A DNA stretch of 64,000 nucleotides from NCBI GenBank assembly GCA_900763705.1, contig CAAFLG010000008.1, positions 1-64,000 of the forward strand, given 5' to 3'. Positions within the stretch are counted from its first letter, which is position 1. Each line of letters begins with the position of its first letter. Positions 58,690-64,000 of this stretch are shown here, one piece after another. The DNA is from an uncultured Oscillospiraceae bacterium (GTDB lineage Bacteria > Bacillota > Clostridia > Oscillospirales > Oscillospiraceae). A program made the position numbers and the translations under genes. The notes beneath the pieces are model-generated. The model ran no database searches and was not told where the DNA came from. It saw only the letters and a program-made list of their open reading frames with translations.

Positions 58690-58718
58690 TTGCATTTTGC
58701 GTTCGAATCTGCTATAGT
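58690..58718 (+). promoter_or_regulatory. Promoter of rpmB
   Basis: TTGCAT (58690-58695), 17-nt spacer, TATAGT (58713-58718), divergent from the hprK promoter. Confidence 0.75.
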
Positions 58719-58775
58719 ATCAACTGCTTGTGAATGACCAAGCCTTGATTTGATTACAGCAAGGAGGTGCAACGG

Positions 58776-58964
58776 ATGGCAAAGTGCGAGTTTTGCGACA
58801 AGGGTGTTTCGTTCGGTATCAGAGTTTCCCACTCTCACCGTCGTTCCAATCGTCCCTGGAAGCCCAACGTCAAGCGCGTGAAGGCTATCGTCAATGGTAC
58901 GCCCCGCCATGTCTATGTTTGTACCCGCTGTCTGCGTTCCGGTAAGGTTACCCGCGCGATCTAA
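58776..58964 (+). CDS. rpmB: 50S ribosomal protein L28
   Basis: A 62-residue ribosomal protein. Cysteine pairs CEFC (4-7) and CTRC near residue 51-54 show the zinc-binding (C+) form. VSHSHRRSNRPWKPNVKRVKA is the L28 core. ATG 58776 is set by AAGGAGGTG. It stands alone with a strong promoter and terminator. Confidence 0.96.
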   Translation: MAKCEFCDKGVSFGIRVSHSHRRSNRPWKPNVKRVKAIVNGTPRHVYVCTRCLRSGKVTRAI

Positions 58965-58980
58965 GCGACCAAACAGATTA

Positions 58981-59010
58981 GAAGCACTGCGAAAGCAGTG
59001 CTTCTTTTTG
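58981..59010 (+). terminator. Intrinsic terminator of rpmB
   Basis: Perfect 10-bp stem GAAGCACTGC/GCAGTGCTTC with a GAAA loop and TTTTTG tail. Confidence 0.92.
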
Positions 59011-59019
59011 TTTTCCTGC

Positions 59020-59047
59020 TTGCATCCCCCTTTCCTTCTGTTATACT
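59020..59047 (+). promoter_or_regulatory. Promoter of the 59090 acetyltransferase
   Basis: TTGCAT (59020-59025), 16-nt spacer, TATACT (59042-59047). Confidence 0.6.
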
Positions 59048-59089
59048 GAAGAAAAGACCCATCGAAACAATTTTGTCAGGAGGATACCA

Positions 59090-59584
59090 ATGGAGCGCAT
59101 CAGACGTGTTTGTCCCGGCGATGAAGAGCGCCTCGCCTACGTGCAGACAGAGAGCTGGAAGTCCGCCTTTCGGGAGATCGTCCCCGCAGAGATCCTTGCA
59201 GAATGTACCGAGCTTGAACCGGCCAGAGCGATGTACCGCCGCCTTCTCAGTGAGGGCTTCGGCAATGGCTACCTTCTTGAGCTGGACGGCAAAGCGCACT
59301 GCATCGCATGGTGGAGCGAGGCGCGGGACGAAGACGTGGCCGGCTGCGCGGAGCTGATCTGTATCCACTCGCTTCCGGAAAACTGGCGCAGGGGCTACGG
59401 CAGCGCAATGATGGAGCGACTCCTCGCAGACGTGAAGGAAGCGGGCTATGAAACGCTCGTGCTATGGGTGTTCGAAAAGAACACGAGCGCAATCAGGTTT
59501 TATGAGTCCTTCGGCTTTGCGCCGAGTGGAAAAAAGCGCCCCTCCCTCGGCGCAGTCGAAGAAATGTACTGCAAAGCGCTGTGA
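59090..59584 (+). CDS. GNAT-family N-acetyltransferase
   Basis: A 164-residue acetyltransferase. The acetyl-CoA loop is NWRRGYGSAMMERLLADV (about 100-117), and FEKNTSAIRFYESFGFAPSG is the usual C-terminal pattern. CAGGAGGAT precedes the ATG. It is monocistronic. RimI-like in the tail, but the substrate cannot be named. Confidence 0.9.
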   Translation: MERIRRVCPGDEERLAYVQTESWKSAFREIVPAEILAECTELEPARAMYRRLLSEGFGNGYLLELDGKAHCIAWWSEARDEDVAGCAELICIHSLPENWRRGYGSAMMERLLADVKEAGYETLVLWVFEKNTSAIRFYESFGFAPSGKKRPSLGAVEEMYCKAL

Positions 59585-59594
59585 TGCGCACGAA

Positions 59595-59619
59595 AAAAGC
59601 CGCCCATCGGGCGGCTTTT
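59595..59619. terminator. Bidirectional terminator between GNAT and NUDIX genes
   Basis: Perfect 11-bp stem AAAAGCCGCCC/GGGCGGCTTTT with a 3-nt loop; T-runs on both strands. Confidence 0.88.
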
Positions 59620-59623
59620 CCTT

Positions 59624-60199
59624 TTATTTCTTTTCCGCATAAAACTGCCGCATTTTCTCGTTGAGCTTATTGTAGATATGCTCACGGAACCATTTTTCGC
59701 TGCTGGCCTGCACCGCGCCCTCCGGTGTGAACCATTTCACGCCGCTGTTCTCGTCGGGCTTTATTGTGAGCGCGTCCGTATCGTCCGCGATGAGAAGATA
59801 GGTCACGTTCAGGTGCAGGTGCGAAGAAACATATTTCCCACGCTTTTGATGACCGTCCACGGTCAAAACCTCGAGAGAAAAGATGTCCTCGCTCGCGGGA
59901 CGGACGTTCTGAACGCCGCTCTCCTCGCGCACCTCTCTGAGCGCGACAGCGAGCAGGTCCTCTTCCCCGTCGGCGTGTCCGCCGAGCCACGACCATGAAT
60001 CGTAAAGGTTGTGGTACGCCATCAGCACGCGGTCGAAGCTCTCATTCACGACCCATGCCGACGCCGTCATGTGGCAGAGCGCGTTGCCGCGCGTAAAGAC
60101 GTCCTCAAATGCGTTCAGACAGTCGAGCATCACGCTCTTGTCCCGCGCCTCCTGCTCGTTATACGGCCGGTAATTCTCAATTTGCTCAATAATTTCCAT
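59624..60199 (-). CDS. NUDIX hydrolase
   Basis: A 191-residue pyrophosphohydrolase. The complete NUDIX box lies near residues 91-114 (GGHADGEEDLLAVALREVREESG, pattern Gx5Ex7REVxEESG). The N-terminal 50 residues form a helical extension. ATG 60199 is chosen by GAGGG upstream; a frame to 60265 would include a hairpin arm. The substrate is unknown. Confidence 0.9.
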   Translation of the reverse strand: MEIIEQIENYRPYNEQEARDKSVMLDCLNAFEDVFTRGNALCHMTASAWVVNESFDRVLMAYHNLYDSWSWLGGHADGEEDLLAVALREVREESGVQNVRPASEDIFSLEVLTVDGHQKRGKYVSSHLHLNVTYLLIADDTDALTIKPDENSGVKWFTPEGAVQASSEKWFREHIYNKLNEKMRQFYAEKK

Positions 60200-60209
60200 C
60201 GCTACCCTC

Positions 60210-60466
60210 AATATACTTTCGCGCCCGCAGGCGCGAAACAGCATCGCAGATTTTGCGCCGCGCACGGCGCAAATAAATTTAAATCATTTTTCTGACGACA
60301 GAAGGTGAATTGCCGCGGAGCGGCAAGAGAAGCCGCCCTGGGGCGTGCGCGTCAGAAAAATTCTTTGCACGTAGTGAGTGTCGAGTTGTCCGCTTACGCG
60401 GACAGCTCGGCACAGAACGAAGTGAAACTTTTTCAAAAGCGAGGGGCAAAGCCCCTCGCTTTTGAG
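60210..60466. repeat. Cluster of perfect inverted repeats between NUDIX gene and gpsA
   Basis: No gene is seen here. Dyads are: TTTCGCGCC-cgca-GGCGCGAAA (60217-60238); TTTGCGCCG-cgca-CGGCGCAAA (60252-60273), with the same loop; an outer repeat TTTTTCTGACG/CGTCAGAAAAA (60287-60297 and 60350-60360) enclosing TTGCCGC-gga-GCGGCAA (60310-60326); a 12-bp stem around TGTCCGC-ttac-GCGGACA (60382-60409); and the gpsA terminator. This looks like a structured RNA or a small mobile-repeat remnant. Confidence 0.6.
60435..60463 (-). terminator. Terminator of der-plsY-gpsA
   Basis: Perfect 13-bp stem AAAAGCGAGGGGC/GCCCCTCGCTTTT with a 3-nt loop, 4 nt after the gpsA stop on the minus strand. Confidence 0.75.
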
Positions 60467-61468
60467 TCATAACCAGCTGCAATCGCTTTCCTTCTTCGGC
60501 GTGCGGCTCATCAGCACACCGACGAGCGGCGCGGCGCTCTTTCCCTCGTAGAGGACTTCGTACACCGCCGTCGAGATCGGCATTTCCACGCCATAGCGCT
60601 GCGCAAGCTCGTGCGCGCTACACGCGGCATAGTAGCCCTCGACGACCGCACCGACCTCGTCCATGGCTTCCTTCGCGCTCTTGCCCTGTCCGATAAGAAT
60701 ACCGGCGCGATGGTTGCGCGAGTGCATCGACGTGCAGGTGACGATCAGATCGCCCATGCCGGCAAGGCCCGCGAGCGTTTCCTTCCGCCCGCCCATGCGC
60801 TCTGCAAGGCGCGAGATCTCGCTCAGCGCGCGCGTGATGAGCAGCGCGCGCGAGTTGTCGCCCATGCCGCAGCCGTCGCTGATGCCGCAGCACAGCGCCG
60901 CAACGTTCTTGAGCGCGCCCGCCAGCTCCACGCCGACGGTGTCGTCATGTGTGTAGACGCGGAAGACTTCGTTCATGAAAGCACGCTGCACGGTCTCGGC
61001 GCTCGCCTGATCGGCGGACGCGGCCACGCAGCCCGTCGGCAGACGGCGCGCGACCTCCTCAGCGTGCGAGGGGCCGGAGAGCACCGCGACGCGATAGCCC
61101 TCCCCACATTCCTGCGCGATGATCTCGCTCATGCGCAGGTGCGTTCCGCGCTCGATGCCCTTCGTCAGCGACACGAGCAGAGAGCCTTCCCTCAGGTGCG
61201 GCGCGGCCTCATGCGCGACCGGGCGCAGCGCGAAGGACGGCGAGGCGAAGACGACCATCTCCGCGTTTTCGAGCACGGAAAGGTCACTCGTCACAGCGAT
61301 ACGCGTTGGGATGCGCACACCTTTCAGTAAAGGATTTTCCCTTGTCTCATTCAGCAATTCCGCCTTTTTCTGGTCATGCGACCAGAGCGTGACGGCATGG
61401 CCGTTGTCAGATAGCAGCATCGCTGCGGCCGTACCCCAGCCGCCCGAGCCAAGCACTACAATATTCAT
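60467..61468 (-). CDS. gpsA: Glycerol-3-phosphate dehydrogenase [NAD(P)+]
   Basis: A 333-residue enzyme making sn-glycerol 3-phosphate for phospholipids. NAD-binding GSGGWGTA (7-14), the catalytic lysine region GALKNVAALCCGISDG near 190-205 and GLAGMGDLIVTCTS near 250 are characteristic. It overlaps plsY by 4 nt. Confidence 0.96.
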   Translation of the reverse strand: MNIVVLGSGGWGTAAAMLLSDNGHAVTLWSHDQKKAELLNETRENPLLKGVRIPTRIAVTSDLSVLENAEMVVFASPSFALRPVAHEAAPHLREGSLLVSLTKGIERGTHLRMSEIIAQECGEGYRVAVLSGPSHAEEVARRLPTGCVAASADQASAETVQRAFMNEVFRVYTHDDTVGVELAGALKNVAALCCGISDGCGMGDNSRALLITRALSEISRLAERMGGRKETLAGLAGMGDLIVTCTSMHSRNHRAGILIGQGKSAKEAMDEVGAVVEGYYAACSAHELAQRYGVEMPISTAVYEVLYEGKSAAPLVGVLMSRTPKKESDCSWL

Positions 61469-62145
61469 TGGTCCTCCCCCGGTTTCGGTGCATTCACATG
61501 GAAGTGGAACTTACTTTCCGTGCCGTTGAGCAATCTCTTGATGTTGCTGCGGTGCGCCCACAGCACGAGCAGCGCAATGCATGTGCCGAGCACAGTGGTG
61601 GCGGCGTCACGGAAGATGAAATACGTCATAAAGGGAAAGCTGGCCGCCGCGCTGACCGAGCCAAGCGACACATAGCGCGTTGTAAGCCAGAGAACAGCAA
61701 ACACGCCCCAGCCGACAAGCGCGATGCGCCAGTCGAGAAGCAGCAGCAGCGTGCCGCTGCACAAAATGCCCTTGCCGCCCTTGAAGCCATAGAAGATCGG
61801 GAACATATGCCCGATGACGCAGAACAGCGCCGCAAAGTACTTGCCCGCAACGCCCCATCCCAGAAGGACGCCCAGGAAGCGGCCGCCGAGCCATACCGCG
61901 CCAAGCGCCTTGAGCATATCAAAGGCGATGACCATAAGCGCGCACTTCGCGCCGTAGGTGCGGTAGAAGTTCGTCAGTCCCGCGTTGCCGCTGCCGTGAC
62001 GGCGCACATCGTCGTGGTAGCAAAGATGCGACGTGGCAATCGCGCCGTTGACGCAGCCGAGCAGATACGACAGCACCGCCACCACAGCAGGAAGCAGAAA
62101 GCCCATCGCCGCCGTGACCGTCGTAGGATAAATGCCATCCATCAC
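61465..62145 (-). CDS. plsY: Glycerol-3-phosphate acyltransferase PlsY
   Basis: A 226-residue membrane acyltransferase using acyl-phosphate. Motif 1 is RRHGSGNAGLTNFYR (about 49-63) and motif 2 is FYGFKGGKGI near 115-124. About five membrane segments. Start is GTG 62145, overlapping the der stop (GTGA); the next codon is ATG. The order der-plsY-gpsA is conserved in Firmicutes. Confidence 0.95.
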   Translation of the reverse strand: MMDGIYPTTVTAAMGFLLPAVVAVLSYLLGCVNGAIATSHLCYHDDVRRHGSGNAGLTNFYRTYGAKCALMVIAFDMLKALGAVWLGGRFLGVLLGWGVAGKYFAALFCVIGHMFPIFYGFKGGKGILCSGTLLLLLDWRIALVGWGVFAVLWLTTRYVSLGSVSAAASFPFMTYFIFRDAATTVLGTCIALLVLWAHRSNIKRLLNGTESKFHFHVNAPKPGEDQ

Positions 62146-63467
62146 TCTTCTTTTTCTCCTTTCTCGCGGACCGACATGATGACCGGCGTGCCCTCCAGTC
62201 CGAAGACATTGCGGATGCAGTTTTCAAGATAGCGCCGGTAGGAGAAGTGGAAGAGCTTTTTCTCGTTGCAGAAAACGACGAAATGCGGCGGACAGACGCC
62301 GACCTGCGTCATGTAGTAGATCTTCAGGCGCTTGCCCTTGTCCGTCGGCGGCTGCACGCGCGTCTGAGCGTCGGCCAGGATGTTGTTGAGCATACCTGTC
62401 GAGATGCGCATGCAGGACTGGTTGTGCACGTAGTTGATCATCTCAAACAGGCGCGGCACGCGCTGCCCCGTCGCCGCCGAGATGAAGAGGATGGGCGCGT
62501 AGGTCATGTAGGAAAGGTCGCGGCGGATGTCCTCGCGCATACGGTCCATGGTCTTGCCGTCCTTTTCGACAAGGTCCCACTTGTTCACGACGATGATGCA
62601 GGCCTTGCCTGCGTCGTGCGCGAGACCTGCGACCTTCGTATCCTGCTCGGTCACGCCCTCCTGCGCGTCGATCATGATGAGGCACACATCCGCGCGGTCG
62701 ATCGCCATGGTCGCGCGCAGCACGCTGTAGCGCTCGATCACGTCGTCGACCTTCGACTTTTTGCGCATACCGGCGGTGTCGATGAAGACATACTTGCCCT
62801 GATCGTTTTCAAAGTACGAGTCGATGGCGTCGCGCGTCGTACCGGCGACGTTGCTGACGATCATGCGCTCGGTGCCGAGGATGCGGTTCGTCAGCGACGA
62901 TTTGCCGACGTTGGGCTTGCCGATGAGGGCGACCTTGATCACGTCCTCGTCCTCCTCTTCTTCCTCCTCGGGCGGGAAGTACTGAAGGCAGGCATCGAGC
63001 AGATCGCCCGTGCCATGGCCGTGGACGGCGGAAACGGCGATGGGGTCACCGAGGCCTAAATTGTAGAACTCATAAAAATCTGGGTCGACCCGTCCGGTCG
63101 AGTCCATCTTGTTGACCGCCAGCACGATCGGCTTGCGCGAGCGCAGCAGCATATTGGCGACCTCCTGATCGGAGGCCGTCAGCCCGGTCTTCACGTCCGT
63201 CAGGAAAACGATCACATCCGCGTGGCGGATGGCGATCTCGGCCTGTTCGCGCATGAACGACAAGATCTGGTCGTCCGTGCGCGGCTCGATACCGCCGGTG
63301 TCCACCAGCGTGAATTTGCGGCCGCACCACTCGCTCTCGCCGTAGATACGGTCGCGCGTGACGCCCGGCGTATCCTCGACGATGGAGAGCCGCTGGCCGA
63401 TGAGCTTATTAAAGAGCATGGACTTGCCCACGTTGGGCCGGCCCACGATCGCAACCAAAGGTTTCAT
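62142..63467 (-). CDS. der: Ribosome-associated GTPase Der
   Basis: A 441-residue protein with two tandem GTPase domains acting in 50S assembly. First G1 GRPNVGKS (9-16), with DTPG and NKMD. Second G1 GKPNVGKSSL near 184, with DTAG and NKWD. A C-terminal KH-like domain follows from about 355. An acidic linker (EEEEEEDED) lies between the G domains. ATG 63467 has AAGGAGG upstream; a longer frame to 63773 crosses a promoter and terminator. Confidence 0.96.
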   Translation of the reverse strand: MKPLVAIVGRPNVGKSMLFNKLIGQRLSIVEDTPGVTRDRIYGESEWCGRKFTLVDTGGIEPRTDDQILSFMREQAEIAIRHADVIVFLTDVKTGLTASDQEVANMLLRSRKPIVLAVNKMDSTGRVDPDFYEFYNLGLGDPIAVSAVHGHGTGDLLDACLQYFPPEEEEEEDEDVIKVALIGKPNVGKSSLTNRILGTERMIVSNVAGTTRDAIDSYFENDQGKYVFIDTAGMRKKSKVDDVIERYSVLRATMAIDRADVCLIMIDAQEGVTEQDTKVAGLAHDAGKACIIVVNKWDLVEKDGKTMDRMREDIRRDLSYMTYAPILFISAATGQRVPRLFEMINYVHNQSCMRISTGMLNNILADAQTRVQPPTDKGKRLKIYYMTQVGVCPPHFVVFCNEKKLFHFSYRRYLENCIRNVFGLEGTPVIMSVREKGEKEE

Positions 63468-63539
63468 TTTCTGCCTCCTTATGGAAAAGCGGCGCGATGA
63501 ACGCCGCCGATTGATATCAGTGCAAACGAATACAAATAC

Positions 63540-63568
63540 AGTATAACCGAATTCCCGGCGATACGCAA
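63540..63568 (-). promoter_or_regulatory. Promoter of der-plsY-gpsA
   Basis: Minus strand: TTGCGT (63563-63568), 17-nt spacer, TATACT (63540-63545). Confidence 0.65.
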
Positions 63569-63607
63569 GGCCAACCTTCCTGATGCGGCGGGATTTCCGT
63601 AAAATAA

Positions 63608-63641
63608 GAAAAAGCTGAGTGGGTTCCCACTCAGCTTTTCT
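63608..63641 (-). terminator. Intrinsic terminator of yceD-rpmF
   Basis: Perfect 14-bp stem AAAAGCTGAGTGGG/CCCACTCAGCTTTT with a TT core, T-run on the minus strand, 25 nt after the rpmF stop. Confidence 0.88.
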
Positions 63642-63664
63642 TAACAATTGTTGTTCCGAATCAA

Positions 63665-63862
63665 TTATTCGGCTGCGACCTTGGACTCGATGACCTTGAC
63701 CTGACGGCCGTTGTAGGTACCGCACTCCGGGCACATTCTGTGAGGCTGGTGCAGAGCACCGCACTTCGGGCACGCGACGAGCGCGGGAGCGGTGAGCTTC
63801 CAGTGAGAAGAACGTCTCTTATCACGTCTCTGACGGGATACTTTCCCCTTGGGGACTGCCAT
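63665..63862 (-). CDS. rpmF: 50S ribosomal protein L32
   Basis: A 65-residue ribosomal protein starting MAVPKGKVSRQRRDKRRSSHW. The zinc ribbon CPKC ... CPEC (about residues 31-47) shows the C+ form. AAGGAGGTG precedes the ATG. It follows the YceD gene by 41 nt, the standard pairing. Confidence 0.96.
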   Translation of the reverse strand: MAVPKGKVSRQRRDKRRSSHWKLTAPALVACPKCGALHQPHRMCPECGTYNGRQVKVIESKVAAE

Positions 63863-63903
63863 GTTGACACCTCCTTAAAGTTAAGCTGAATGAACAGCGA
63901 ATT

Positions 63904-64000
63904 TATTGTTCCAAAAGCTTTGCGAGGGCTGCTAAACGGGGGTCTACTTCCTTTTTGCAGCGGCAGGCCTCGAAATTGAGGTTGACGCCGCAGCCGGAAC
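63904..64000 (-). CDS. yceD: YceD/DUF177 family protein (partial, N-terminus beyond window)
   Basis: Only the last 32 codons are visible. They read SGCGVNLNFEACRCKKEVDPRLAALAKLLEQ in two parts (GCGVNLN ... CRC, then KEVDPRLAALAKLLEQ), matching the conserved Cys-containing C-terminus of YceD. The family binds 23S rRNA precursor and is encoded before rpmF. The identification depends on this motif and position. Confidence 0.85.

Noticed and set aside
1..64000. CRISPR arrays, prophage, insertion sequences, tRNA or rRNA genes
   Set aside because: No regularly spaced repeats, transposase or phage-type frames, tRNA-like cloverleafs or rRNA segments were recognised anywhere in the window.

Overview
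The window is chromosomal DNA of high GC content from an anaerobic, endospore-forming member of the Clostridia. It most resembles butyrate-producing Oscillospiraceae (the Flavonifractor / Intestinimonas / Oscillibacter kind); that placement is inference from gene content and order. Supporting content is the complete spoIIIAA-AH operon, cotJ spore-coat genes, ytfJ/gerW, a DacF-like carboxypeptidase, HPr kinase, RemA, a PASTA-domain kinase, the fused IspH-ribosomal protein S1 typical of Clostridia, and a CoA-transferase of the butyryl-CoA:acetate type. No tRNA, rRNA, CRISPR array, prophage or insertion sequence was seen. Almost all genes lie on the minus strand in long, tightly packed operons. 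Plus-strand genes are few: cotJ, an MFS transporter, cysK, a DUF4364 gene, rpmB and one acetyltransferase.

Layout. 1-1788: radA (cut by the edge) and cwlD. 1953-4436 (+): fused cotJA/JB, cotJC, MFS transporter. 4550-6154: divergent Rrf2 regulator and cysK with a shared control region. 17987-6252 (-): yicC-remA-gmk-rpoZ-priA-def-fmt-rsmB-rlmN-prpC-prkC-rsgA, the classic Firmicutes translation/phosphorylation cluster. 22132-18028 (-): cdaA-cdaR (c-di-AMP), RseC-like, DUF5685 and a J-domain protein. 25479-22234 (-): carD, ispD, ispF, DUF3343 and a cysteine-desulfurase-like enzyme. 27070-25730 (-): CoA-transferase. 37724-27221 (-): M50 protease-scpA-scpB-DUF2953-ytfJ-dacF-pseudouridine synthase-RpiR regulator-flavoprotein-cmk-plsC-ispH/rpsA. 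40965-37937 (-): methionine uptake operon metQNI behind a regulated leader. 49020-41027 (-): spoIIIAA-AH, Asp23, nusB, xseA, xseB, ispA. 49157-50787: Cys-rich protein and divergent DUF4364. 58527-50866 (-): hprK-murB-rapZ-whiA-dnaE and a GNAT gene. 58776-59584 (+): rpmB and a GNAT gene. 64000-59624 (-): YceD (cut by the edge)-rpmF, der-plsY-gpsA, a dyad-rich spacer, NUDIX hydrolase.

The most interesting signal is upstream of metQNI. A strong sigma-A promoter is followed by a 36-codon reading frame too short for ordinary annotation, in which 8 of codons 10-22 are Met. A near-perfect intrinsic terminator follows 21 nt after its stop codon, and then a second short reading frame with a good ribosome-binding site. 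A leader segment downstream of the Met run can pair with the terminator, giving the architecture of ribosome-mediated transcription attenuation for methionine. I see no SAM riboswitch or T-box there. Other points worth checking are a CotJA-CotJB gene fusion, a pseudouridine synthase whose only plausible start is CTG, a palindrome just downstream of the cysK -10 box opposite an Rrf2 gene with three cysteines, a cluster of perfect inverted repeats upstream of the NUDIX gene, and poorly characterised pairs (DUF3343/class V enzyme; DUF5685/J-protein).
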